This document shows, one piece after another, positions 49,695 through 61,689 of a stretch of 64,000 nt of DNA; the stretch's first letter is position 1, and each line of letters starts with the position of its first letter. The stretch spans positions 1,479,501 through 1,543,500 of the forward strand of contig CM073558.1 of assembly GCA_037074615.1 (NCBI GenBank). Direction: 5' to 3'. The notes beneath the pieces are model-generated. The model ran no database searches. It saw only the letters and a list, made by a program, of their open reading frames with translations, and was not told the DNA's origin. A program made the translations under genes and the position numbers. Source of the DNA: Leucaena leucocephala. Lineage: Eukaryota > Streptophyta > Magnoliopsida > Fabales > Fabaceae.

Positions 49695-50489
49695 GGAGAT
49701 TCTCGATGATCGTTTGTACGGACACCAAAATGTTTAGGTAACTCCGAATAAAAGAGATTAATGTTAAAGATACGTGTGTGACTGCTTAAAAGAAAAAAGA
49801 AATTAAAGAACAGGAAGCGGAGAAGAATGAGTCAAAAAGGTTTGCATATTGTGGGTATTAAATATGCTAATTGGAAGGAACTTGTTAATAAATATTGGTT
49901 TGTTAAAACATATGAATTCTCCTTTTTAATCCATTTCATTTTTTTTTAATCTCATGATGCGAATCATCAAAGAAATCTAAATCTTTCAACCCAGACGCAT
50001 ATTCACGATCGAATTCTTATTTGATAATGATTCATTTATTCATTTTTATTTTATTTAATTATATTAATTGGATGCTTTTGGGACAAATTCTTGTTATCTA
50101 TTTAGTAAGACTTTACAAACAGCCTAATCCCATCCACCCACTTGTCTATGGTGTGTATCCTATTAATTCTCGTGCAACATTTTTTTTTAATAAAATTAAC
50201 TTTTTTGTTTAGACCATAAATAGTTACAATTTAATTCTTAAATATTAATTTAAGATAGCTCAATCTTTATTATTTAAACAATTAAAAATTTTAATTTTTA
50301 AACTATATTAAATATATAATTTTATTTTTTAAAAAATATGGGTTTATAAATAGTTAGTTAAACTATAAATACTAAATTATATCAGGTAAAAGTTAAAAAA
50401 AAAAATCATGAGGAAGTCAAAACTATAAAACAAAGGTTAATTTTATCAAAAATAAAAATGATATCATATATTTATACATTAAAGAGTAA

Positions 50490-50645
50490 AATAACACATA
50501 ACATCCTAATAATATTTTTTTGACAATATCCAGCATTCTAATATTATTTATAGTATATCTAGCATATAAATATTATTTTCTCAGTGCATCCAATGCCTCT
50601 AGTGTTATTTTTCAATTACATCAAACACCCTAACACTATATCTGT
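50490..50645. repeat. degenerate tandem array of about 30-bp units
   Basis: About five units of the form ACATCCAACACTCTAATATT followed by TTATTT-like spacing, strongly diverged. Similar units can be read at 54080-54230 (CATTTAACATTTTAAAG, ATTCAACACTCTAAATTT). Probably the interior of a transposon family with internal repeats. Confidence 0.45.
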
Positions 50646-50734
50646 TCCTTAATATAAAATTCAAATAATTTTTTATAAATTAAAAAAACTAAATAAATAA
50701 GTTAATTATGACTAAATCAAATCCCTCAAAATAA

Positions 50735-50835
50735 ATTTATATTATATACTTTTTAATTTGTCTAATTTAATCAATTAACTATTATATTAGTTATAATTAA
50801 TTTATTTAATCTATATAAAAAAAATTAATTTAATT
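50735..50835. repeat. AT-rich dispersed repeat, copy 2
   Basis: Starts AATAAATTTATATTATATAC and continues with TTAATTTGTCTAATTTAATC and TAGTTATAATTAATTTATTT. It resembles 21225-21320 in the same orientation and 53575-53690 in the opposite one. Confidence 0.45.
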
Positions 50836-53574
50836 TTATATTAAGAAACATATATAATATTATTTATGCTTTAAGTTATTGAATATATTATAAATAAGAT
50901 TATAGTATTAGAAATATTAAAAAAATAATATTACATATTAGATATTACTTATAAATAATATTAAGGGAGTGACACTTACCCTTGTATTAAACCACTCAAA
51001 AGTATAGTCAAATGTTTATAAAATTAAAATTGAAAAGAGTGAATAAGAGGATTTATTGCACAACAAAAGTCTATAACAATCAATTAAACCTAATAATCAA
51101 AGCTTAAATTAGAAGAACTTGCTTTGTTACCTATAAACTTAGCGGAGCTTATAAGCAGAGAAGTTGGGCGTATTATTATTAAGATTTTAATTAAACTTAC
51201 TTTAATAAATTAATTAGGATCTCAAATTAATAATATTCTTCCACCGAAAATATATATATATATATATTATCTCATGCCTGTGTCTCTTGCAATTATATGA
51301 TAATATTAGAATATTCGATCTTCCCTTTTTTTCGTTTTCTCATTTCAGAGGCCGACATCCGTGGGATGGTCACAGAGACAAGATCCCTATTAAGCTTCTT
51401 AATCAAACTTTATGAAAAATTAATTGATCAAACTTTGATAGTGACTGGCCCCTTCTTCCTTTAGTCAAATTTGATGGAATATCAAGCCACACGCTTGCAC
51501 GTGCATCTGCAGCTACTCGTCTCAACAAAAAACTAATTAGTGTATTTAATATAAAAATTTATTAACTAATTTAAACAGATTCAAAAATATATAATATAAA
51601 TTATTTTTAAAAATTTATATTTAATTATAATTAATTTATTTAATTTTTTAATATATATAAGTTAATTAATTAAATTTTATATTAATAATTGAATATATGA
51701 TATAATCTATTTAAAGTATTCATATATAAATTTTGATTATATAATAATTTATAATTTTTTTTAAAAAATAATTTTAAAAAAAATAAAAATTGATATAAAA
51801 TAAATTAAAATATTATATCTAAAGTTAAATTTGACATTCAAACTAACTTTGCATGTAGTATCTCATATTATTAATATGTGATTTATGGGAAGCTTAATCT
51901 CCAGCATCAATCTTCTCATACATTTAATCGTACTTACACTTATAATATTAATAACTTCTTCTTTTTTAATAGATATAGAGTGTTAGTAATAGTAATTTTA
52001 TTTCTTATTATGAGAAACAATCATTTAAAGTATTTGTTGATTTTATTTTATTTTCTACTTATGCCCCATTGAAGATGATATATATATATATATTATCTCA
52101 TACTTCTCATGTAATCTTCAACCTATTTTAATTTAAATGATTAATTTTAAATTCTAAATAATATATTAAAACTTTACTTTTTAAAGTGAATCCTTCTGTT
52201 TAACAACCTAAATAATGTGAATACTAATATCAATGTTAACTTTTAAGTCAATAATAAAAATTTATTTAATTTAATATTAATATAATTTAAAAAAATTATT
52301 TTTAAATCTTATGGGGATCTATTTTTTTTAAAAGAATTATTAAAAAAGAACAAGCATCAAGAAACTTGTAGCCTTCTTCCCTGTTTAAGCTGTTCACTCT
52401 CCTTTGTCCGACTTCCTCAATTTTTAAAATTATTTTCCCTATTTTATCTTTTTTATTAATATCATTTTGAAAAAAAAAAGGAGAGAAGTCCATATGTTTT
52501 CTTCTTAACTACAAAGGGAATAATTTCCAATATCAACTTCCATTTAATTTACCTTACAAGAAGAACCATATAATATATATATATAAAAAAAGTAGATAAG
52601 TAGATTATTTGTAATCAACACGCAAAACATTTGTATTATTTTTTAAAATAATCGTATCATTAATAATTAAAATAGAGATATTATGGAAAAGAAAAATTTA
52701 ACATGAGAAATAAAAAAAAATCTTATATTTAAAAATTAAAAATATATTTTCATGCAATAAAAAATAACAATAATATTATGCTTTATTACTATTATTTTTA
52801 TATCATATAACAACTGAAAATTCTACGTAGCAGTTACTCTAGAGAGGACTGAAAAGCAGCTCAAAAGTAGCCTGAGGGGATAGCTTAGTACCCTCATCAG
52901 ACAAACAAAAAATAATAAATTATATACGAAGCAATATATCTTTAGGATAGTGGCACTATGATCTATGAATATAATTTCTCAGTGTTGGGTTTAATATTTC
53001 CCTATAATTATTATTTAAAAAAAATAAAAAGGGAGAGGAGGAATAGAATAGAATAGAATAGTTGTTGGTCATACCCATGTGGTCCAATACAGAATTCAAG
53101 TCACCGTTTGGAATATTTGCATCCTTTCCATTTCTTCCATTCTATTAACTTCCATGTCTGAGAAATGGTCCCCCAACAAAATAAAAATATAATAAGGCCT
53201 TATTTAAAAATGATTGTCTAATTCATTTTTTTCTTGATTTTTTAAATTAGTACCAAAACAAAATTTTAGAGCGACCAGTGCCCCATTGAAATGGTCCCAA
53301 TTATGTGTCATTTATGCCGAGTTGAATGAAACTTACACAAGATGTTGAAAGAAAAAAATTATATGAAATATTTTTATAACAAATTTATATACCTTGTAAG
53401 GGTTTATACAGATTTAGTTTTATACTCAATTCATTAAACTGTGGTTTACTTAAAAGTTCAAAATACTCGATTACAATTTACAATAAATCATAATATTAAG
53501 AATTTTTAAATAGTATAATATCCTATAAATATATATATTATATTATCTTCAGTTCTAATTATACAAATTAATTA

Positions 53575-53690
53575 ATTTTTATATAGATTAAATAAATTAA
53601 ATAAATAAGATAATTATAACTAATGTAAAATTAGTTGATTGATTTAGATAAATTGATAAATATATAGTATAAATTCATATTAAGATATTA
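53575..53690. repeat. AT-rich dispersed repeat, copy 3 (inverted)
   Basis: TTTTTATATAGATTAAATAA, ATAATTATAACTAAT, TTGATTGATTTAGA-AAATTGA and TATATAGTATAAATTCATAT correspond in order to the reverse complement of 50735-50835. Confidence 0.45.
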
Positions 53691-54480
53691 GATTTAGTTA
53701 TAATTAATTAATTTATCTAATTTATTTAAATTTTTTAAAAAGATCAAATAACTCTTTTAATTAGAATTAGAATAAATAATAAATTTATAAGAGTTTATAC
53801 TATTTATAAGTTATAAATAGTTTATAGATTAAAATATTTGATTTTTAATTTAATTTTAATCCTTATAATTTTAAAATATAGAGTTTAGTTCATCAAAACG
53901 GTTTAAATATTTATTAAAATATAAAAATTAAAATTTTAAATAAAAAAATTAAAAGATTAAAATATATTATTTAAAATTATAAAAATTATAATTAAAATTG
54001 CTGCCTTTCTCCGACTTTGTGGTCTTGTCTGTCACGTCCTCCAGAAACTTTTTCAAATGTCTTGTTTGGATGAGAATAAATACAGGGTTAAATTACATTT
54101 AACATTTTAAAGTGTTTTCTAACAATATTAAAATAATTTTAGCATCAAAAAATATTTTTATAATAATATTCAATATCATAAAATATTTTTAATACATTCA
54201 ACACTCTAAATTTTTTTCCAAATAGCATTTGGTATATTAGATTTAGAGTGCTTATTAATATAGTAAAATAAGCAAGATTACACTAATTATTTTTAAAAAT
54301 TTATTACTCTGTCAAAAACTGTTTATTTTCTTAATTTTTTAAATTTAAAGTTCATGCACTCTTTATAAAGAGTTTTGATGCTATATTATTAGGTTACAAG
54401 ATAATAAATATTATATAAATAGGACAGGAGGATTAGTCTATATATAGATAGAGATTTTAAATTAATGAAAGAATATTAAA

Positions 54481-55290
54481 GAATTAATGGGATTGGGGAG
54501 AAATGTAGAGCACGTGGGTTGAAAAGCGACCACAGCACGTGCATCGCCCCTCCCTCCCCTTCTTATAATGACATGTACCCTCCTCTCACCCCTGTGGACC
54601 CCCTCTTTTTTCTCTTTTTCTATTATTATAAATAATTTATCTGCTGAGAAAAAAATATTAAAAGAATTATATGCATTTCTATATAAACAATTTAAACATA
54701 AAAGAGTCTCGCAAATAAAAAATAAAAATAACAAGTGAGACTGCAAAATAGTTTTTGAAGAAAAATTATATGTATAGTCATGACTAATTTTCTCATTATT
54801 TATTTCTCTAAAAAAACAATCTCCCAAATTTTATTTATAATATATTTGGAGATGAGATTTTGTAGTGCTTTATTCCCATACAATGTTAATAAAAAAAATA
54901 CAAATTTTTTTAAAGATGTATTTAAATGAGGAAGATAATAATTTTTAAAATAAGTTTAATGAGTTTACCAAATAAGAGGGATGATGGACGGTGTGAACTG
55001 CGAAGGGAAGAAGCACGCTCGGAGGGGAGAGTGAAGGGAGGGGGTTGCCTGGGACGAGGAGGACAGGGAGGTAACGGAGGAGACGGCAAATGAAACGGAA
55101 TGGGATCACGTTTCCCGTGGCGCCGTCATTGGTCTGTTGATGTGAATCTATGATTACACACATTCAATTCCATGCCCCCTTCTTTTTCTCGTGATACGCA
55201 CTCTTCCTTCCCGACATCATCTCTCCCCTCCTCACAGTCACACCGCTCACACCTCACAACCTTTCTTTCTTTCTATACATTTCGTGGAGG
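54481..55290. promoter_or_regulatory. GC-richer block upstream of the ARF gene with two G-boxes
   Basis: A mixed-composition region 2.0-2.8 kb upstream of the ARF start codon. It has G-boxes at 54511-54516 and 54536-54541, only 25 bases apart, plus a GC-rich part at 54975-55135. It lacks a believable gene: the minus-strand open frames at 54462-54827 and 54945-55163 are Phe/Leu/Pro-rich without family resemblance. A distal promoter element or a relic of another unit are both possible. Confidence 0.35.
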
Positions 55291-56689
55291 GAAAAGTTTT
55301 TAACGAGAATATAAATAAAAATAAAAGTGAAAAATAAAAGTATAATTGAATTATAAATTAATTTTAAAAATTTATTTAATATAATAAAAATAAGTATAAA
55401 ATTTATATATTTTTTTATAACTTAAAATAAAACAATTTAAAATATTTTTTATAATTTATAAAGTGTTAAAATAATTTAATAATTTAGATAAAATAGTTTT
55501 AACTATTTCACTTCTATTATTTTATTTTTTTATTTTTTAATAAAATTAAAATAATTAAAAATATTAAAAATATTAAAAATAAAAATATAAATGATTTCTA
55601 TTATAATAGAAGTCATTTATATTAAATACCACCTAATCTAAGTTACAGTGTCAGCTATAATTTTTTTTTAATTGATAAAATTAGATTTCTTCTAGTTGTA
55701 AATATTATTATCAGAGTTGTAAATACTATTGATAAAATTTTAAATCGTATTGTCAAATTTATAAATATCAATAGAAAAATAAAGGCTAATTTAATATTTA
55801 CACACAAATTTACAAATGATAGATTATACCTCTTGTCCAATTTATCATTTTCAATATTTAGAAGCCTAATTTATTATTTTAAGATTTAAATGGGTTTTTT
55901 TTTTCTTTCTCCTTTATTTTTATTGTGCCAAACATCTCCTTTTATTTTTTTAAAGATCAAATTAAACCACACAAATATTAGCCTATAAACTTACACTCAC
56001 ACACAAATATTGAATATCTAAACTATTAAAATCACCTCCACCCTGTTGTCACAATATCATGCCTTCTTGTTTTAGGTTTGGCACAACATATGACTTAGTG
56101 TACCGGTTGTAATAATGTTTTGAATGATTGCTGGCTTACTTAACGCATCTTTAAGAGAAATAAGTTATCCGTTTAGTTATCATTATTCTATCTTGGAGTT
56201 TAAATAGTTTTTTTTATTTATTGGGTAATTTAGTACAAATATTTTAATATTTTTTTGGTAGATGGAATGAATTATAAGAAAATTAATTTTATGGATTCAA
56301 ACGTTTTTTAATTTTTTATGTTACTGCTACTATTTCTTAAAAATCTCAAAATGCAAAATATTAAATTACTTAAGTTATGTCTATAAAAGGGTAATAGACA
56401 CTATGTTTTCCTTCTCATTTTTTAATAGTCATTAATATTTCAATTAAATAACCAAACAGGTCCTTAATTATTGTTTGCAGTACATAATTTATTATGCATC
56501 GAAAAAAGAAAAACGAAAACAGTTTCTAGTTGGCCAATGAGTAACGGAGAATAATCCATTGAAGGATACGTTGCTGAATCTCTTTCGGTAGACTAGAGGA
56601 CCACAGTCTATGCAGAAGGCTATAGGGAGAGAAATTTGAGACTCTCAAGCTTGTCAACACAAAACAAAGCAGAGATTGAAAGAAATGAG
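55291..56689. other. AT-rich DNA upstream of the ARF gene
   Basis: AT-rich to about 56500, then the composition rises towards the ARF leader. No coding sequence or clear repeat was recognised. Confidence 0.5.
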
Positions 56690-57286
56690 AAAGAAAGGGC
56701 GCAAGAGGAGAGAGAGAGAAGACAGGGATGAGTGACACAGAGATGGAGAGAGAGAGACAGAGCAAACTGTACTATGACTCAGACAAAGTAGCCTTGGATA
56801 TTTGGTCACGTTGATTCAGTTCTTCGCAGGCGAAACAATAATCAAGGACAAAGACAGCGGCAAAAGGAAGAAGGGATTTCTGAAAAAAATCAATCTGAAG
56901 CTCTCGAAAAGGGGTTTTTGTTCCTGGAGGAGCTTCAGACTTCGAAGGCAAGAAAAAATGAAAGGGATTTCGGTCGCTATTTTGTAACCGAAACTTGAAG
57001 CTGCCGATATTTCTGAGAGGAAAAAAAAAAGAAAATTAAAAAAAAACAGAGAAAGGGCAATTCATATTCGTTACTGAAAAAATAACTACTCGCTAATTAT
57101 TATCATTCCTTGCTCGCATAACTGTTTTGTCTGGTTAGTGCTTTCTCTCATGATGGGGTAATCTATTGTTGTGGCTGCGTGGATAGGAGCTGCTGAGCTT
57201 GTTGGATTTTTGTTTTCTGTGGGGTTTTCCCTTTCTTCTTCTTCTTGGTGTGTTCCCTGCTGCGACGTGGTTTCTCGGGCCGTTGA
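56690..57286 (+). promoter_or_regulatory. ARF leader with GA-rich tract and upstream ORFs
   Basis: A GAGA-rich tract (56692-56762), typical of plant 5' leaders and of BPC-factor binding, is followed by a leader-like sequence. Upstream ORFs on the plus strand: 56728-56814 (28 codons, MSDTEMERERQSK start), 56958-56987 (nine codons, MKGISVAIL) and 57150-57161 (MMG). All terminate before the main ATG, with no other ATG between 57162 and 57287. Upstream ORFs are known to repress translation of several Arabidopsis ARFs. The transcription start is unknown, so the first may lie outside the mRNA. Confidence 0.5.
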
Positions 57287-60200
57287 ATGGCACATCTGGG
57301 CTGTAATCTCAGAGGCCCGACCAGTTCTCCGGCGGATACAGGTCAATGGATATACTTTTATGCGTGATTACTCTGTTCGGATGCTGAGGAAGTTGTGGGA
57401 GAAAAGGAAAACGTCTTTGTTTTGCGCAAGCATTCATGGGAATGTTTTAATCTTTTGATGTAAAAGTGAGATTTCCATGCCTTTTTTCCCTGTAAATGGG
57501 GAACTAAACGGCTTACTATGAAAATTTCGGGTCTGCTCCGATACTGGGTTAAACCAGAAGCAGGGGACTAACCCCAGTTGAGGGAAGATTTTGATCTAGA
57601 AGAAACCTTGTTAACTTCTCCTTCATTTTCTCAGAAACCATGCAGAGAAATAGGCTTCATTTAGTGTTTATTTTCTTCTCTCTCTTAGCGTCCAGAGACG
57701 GGAGATTCAAAGTTTTGAACCTCTTGTTTTATGTTTCTATAATTTATGTTTGGCAGGTTTGGAAGACGACGATCTGTATACAGAGTTATGGAAGTTATGC
57801 GCTGGGCCTCTGGTGGATGTTCCTCGATCTGGGGAGAGAGTTTTTTACTTCCCTCAGGGTCACATGGAACAAGTATGCTCCTTCTTTTAGGCCACTTCTT
57901 GTTTCTTTTTCCATTTTCGGGTTACAGTTGCTTTCAAATTCTTTCTCGAAATCATGTTTTCCTTATTCTTGTACTAACATACTTCAAAAACTTTTTGGCG
58001 TCTGCGTTTGTGTGCAGTTGCAAGCATCAACGAATCAGGAATTGATCCAACAGATTCCCCATTTCAATATTTCTTCTAAGATTCTATGCCGTGTTATGCA
58101 CATTCAGTTATTGGTACTGCCGTTTTGATTTATTCCCTTGTGAATTTTCTTGTTCGTTCAGTAAAAGTAATTGTGTGTATGTGGAATTTAATTTTTTTTT
58201 CTCAATTTGTAGGCGGAACCAGACACTGATGAAGTTTATGCTCGTATTACTTTGCTTCCAGAATCAGATGTGATAATATTTTGTCTCCTATACTTTTCTG
58301 CTTTAGTCTTTTCTGTCTGTTCGGCAGCTGAGAACATGAAATAACATACTTTCCCATACTGCTAATTGCTAATTATTGCTGATCATCTAAAATATGAAAC
58401 GTTTCTCATTCTTAAGTACCATTCATTAGCTAGTGGAAGACGCCTCTCTAATGAATGAAACAGTTTAGAATTTTAAATTCTCATATATTTCTTATTTTTT
58501 TAATAAAGTGTGAAAATTGATGAAGGGGTTTTCTTTGTGTGGGTTATGCAGCAAACTGAGCCTACCAGCTCTGATCCATGTCCACCAGAGACTCGGACGC
58601 AGGCCTTTCATTCATTTTGCAAAATACTAACAGCATCTGATACCAGCACTCATGGAGGATTTTCAGTTCTGCGAAAGCATGCTAATGAGTGCTTGCCTCA
58701 ATTGGTATCTTGCTCTTCCTTTGGTCACATCAATATTCATTTAATATTCCATATTGATATCAATATATTAAGAAGATATAGGGAGCTATACTGTTCATGA
58801 ACAATATGAAATGTTCAAGGCCTACTCTAATTAACTTCAGTTTCCCATGTCTAACACTTCATTTATGTATACTGTAGGACATGACCCAAGCAACCCCTAC
58901 TCAGGAGTTAGCAGCAAAGGATCTTCATGGGTTTGAGTGGAAATTTAAGCATATATTCAGAGGTAATTTGAATTCTATAGTGAGATGTTGAATATCTGAA
59001 GTATCAACTAAATGAAACATCATGATTGTATAGGAATAGAATTCATAGGAACATTGCCTTGTTTCAGCTCTATTACAGTGGCCTTGTGGTTTTTCCATTT
59101 GTATTGATTAGGTCAACCAAGGAGACACTTGCTTACAACTGGTTGGAGTACATTTGTCACTTCCAAAAGATTGGTAGCTGGGGACGCATTCGTGTTTTTG
59201 AGGTACTTAAAATTTTAACAGCTTCTGTTATTTTGTGTTGTATAGTTTTGCCAGATCTCCTGCTGAGGTTGTCTGTGGTTTTGGTCTCTATAGGGGAGAG
59301 AATGGAGAACTGAGAGTTGGTGTCCGGCGCCTTGCCCGGCAACAGAGTCCGATGCCTTCGTCGGTGATATCAAGCCAGAGCATGCATCTTGGAGTTCTTG
59401 CCACTGCTTCCCATGCTGTTGCCACTCGTACCATGTTTGTAGTTTACTACAAACCAAGGTCTGAAGTCTGAATGGATCTTATAATAACGCGATGCCATTG
59501 ACTAGTTTGGAACTCTGCCTTACATTGTCTTTTTTTTATGTTGATCTGATTCAGGACTAGACAGTATATTATTGGTTTAAACAAATACCTGGCGGCGATC
59601 AACAATAAGTTCACAGTTGGCATGCGTTTCAAGATGAGATTTGAGGGAGATGATTCGCCTGAGAGAAGGTATCTTTGTTAATTATAACCACCACCACCTA
59701 TGCTGTTCTTTAAGTTGGTAATTTATTCCTGTATGATCCTTTGGCCAGGTTTTCGGGAACTATTGTTGGCGTTGGCGATTTATCTCAAGAGTGGCCCGAC
59801 TCGAAGTGGCGGTCATTGAAGGTGAACAGCATTTGAAATTATTGATTTGTTGATTACTTGATTGTGTTGTTTGCATTGGAGCAATTAAATTTTCTTCGTA
59901 ATTAGGTACAATGGGATGAGCCAGCAACAATCCCAAGGCCAGAGAGGGTTTCTCCCTGGGAGATTGAACCTTTTGTTGCTTCTGCACCTGTAAATCTCGT
60001 TCAACCAGCCGTAAAGAGCAAAAGATCTCGCCCTGCTGATGTCCCATCTTCTGGTAGGAGAAACAAATATGAAAAATCTATCAGATTATTTTATCAGTTA
60101 TCAAAGGGAATCACTATTCTTTTTTCTTAGAGCTTCATATGCAACTGAAATGAAACTTCTTAAATTCTAATCTTAAACCTTCATTGATCACTCCTCACTA

Positions 60201-61479
60201 AATGAACAATAATTCGTCTTTCTCTACCTGCATCACCGACTTCATTGACTGGTTGCAGAAATGGTTTCCAATTCAGCTGCTTCAGCTTTCTGGTATCAGA
60301 GGTCATCCCAGTCCCATGAACTTGCTCAATTAGGTGGCGCAACAGAAACCCAAAGTAATGAAAACCAGGTTTTATGGAGCATAAGGCAGAACACCCACAT
60401 GAATGGCAATGCGATGAACAACGGTAGCTCCTGCAACGCCAGAGTCCGGGCTGAAGCAGCGTGGCCTCCATCACATTTGAACATCTCTTCAAACTGTTGT
60501 CCTGACACCAAAAACAACAAATCTGTTGCAGTTCAACAATCTTCTATCTCTTGCTGGCCAAATGATGCTTCTCCAGCATATGATCAAGTCGAGAATGGGA
60601 AGAAATCTGAGAATCCCGTGGGTTGCCGGCTATTTGGTGTCAATTTGACTAACAACTCTAACAATGTTGCTCCTCCAGAAAAGGAGTCAAGAGGCTGCAC
60701 TGCTAGTCCTAGTGGGTCCAAAGAATCTATTCCTGTTGCAGCATGTGAAACTAAGACAAGTCAGAACCCCAATTGTTCAGTATCCATAAAGGAGCAGAAG
60801 CAAGAAACATCTAATGCATCACTAAATGAGAGGCAGAGCAAGCAGGCATCTTTACCATCCACGAGGACTCGCACGAAGGTACATGATCCGCCTAATATTC
60901 TAAGGCATCTCGTATGTTTAGGAGGAATCTGACTTCTGACTTATTGAAGCTTTAAGTAATAGTTCAATGGACAAAACCAATGGGCATCCTTGATCACAAC
61001 ATGGTAGTTTTTGTGTGAATTCTTTGATATTTTTAATGAATGGCTTGAGCGAATTGTTTGGATGACAAGGTACAAATGCAAGGAGTGGCTGTTGGTCGCG
61101 CTGTTGACTTGACTATGTTGAATGGCTACGACAGTCTGATTGAAGAGCTCGAAAGGTTGTTCGACATTAAAGGAGAGCTTCGTACGCAGGACAAATGGAA
61201 GGTTACTTTCATAGATGATGAGAATGAGAGGATGCTCATGGGCGATGATCCATGGCCGTGAGTAACTAAAATATTTAATGTTGTCTCTGCTTAGCTAAAC
61301 TTGCCAGATTGGTTGATTGTAAATATCTGGTTGCCTGCATTTGCAGGGAGTTTTGTAAAATGGTGAAGAGGATTACCATATATTCAAGCGAGGAATTGAA
61401 GAAGATGAATGCAACATGCCCGGTTCCTGCATCTTCATCGGAGGATGATGAAACTCTGATCACTGAATTCACAGAATAA
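57287..61479 (+). CDS. ARF18: auxin response factor, class B (ARF9/11/18 type)
   Basis: Nuclear factor binding TGTCNN auxin response elements; this clade usually represses. Exons: 57287-57341, 57757-57872, 58018-58113, 58213-58269, 58552-58704, 58878-58962, 59112-59202, 59294-59458, 59555-59668, 59749-59821, 59906-60053, 60259-60878, 61070-61257, 61347-61479. These 14 exons give 697 residues in one frame. B3 DNA-binding domain at about 127-230, with His142 in STHGGFSV and RGQPRRHLLTTGW at 187-199 (DNA-contacting regions in ARF1). Auxin_resp domain at about 250-335. The middle region is Ser/Asn-rich, not Gln-rich, and carries an RLFGV repression-type motif at 508-512. PB1 domain at about 590-680 with the Lys of KVQMQG and an acidic OPCA segment. 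The start, MAHLGCNLRGP, is on a 55-base first exon recovered by splice phase. ARF9 or ARF11 are equally possible names. Confidence 0.93.
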
Positions 61480-61556
61480 GGATGAAAGTCAGTAAATTTA
61501 ATCTCTTTTGACTGGTCAACTCTTTTTGTGGGTGGGTGTGTTTTTTTTTTTGTGGC

Positions 61557-61606
61557 GGGGGGGGGGGGGTGTTAGGGTTTGTGTGAGCAACGGGGTTAGG
61601 GAAGGG
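61557..61606 (+). other. G-rich tract in the ARF 3' UTR, potential G-quadruplex
   Basis: On the sense strand a run of 13 G is followed by GGG, GGGG, GGG and GGG tracts (TTAGGG, then GGGGTTAGGGAAGGG) within 50 bases, 78-127 bases after the stop codon. Four or more G-tracts with short loops satisfy the usual quadruplex pattern, so the mRNA as well as the DNA could fold this way. Confidence 0.6.
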
Positions 61607-61689
61607 TGCATTAAACTAATGTGGGTTTGTTTAAATTTGTGGAACTCTCAATCTCAAGAACAGCGAAGTAGTAGTGGAAGTAATTTAAG

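Larger units (their letters stand above)
48991..54480. other. AT-rich intergenic DNA with dispersed repeats
   Basis: No supported gene. Contains a poly-C run (49100-49112), a 12-bp tandem repeat (49665-49694), a block of degenerate 30-bp units (50490-50645, with a related block near 54080-54230), two copies of the 21225-type repeat, and (GAATA)n near 53040-53060. A mixed-composition patch at 51340-51530 with a G-box (about 51499-51504) shows no coding frame. Confidence 0.55.

Noticed and set aside
57171..57458. 95-codon plus-strand open frame
   Set aside because: It begins at GTG and overlaps the true first ARF exon in another frame; it continues into intron 1.
57640..58128. 162-codon plus-strand open frame at the start of the ARF gene
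   Set aside because: It reads through introns 1-3 and covers ARF exons 2 and 3 out of frame; the splice-consistent model accounts for the region.
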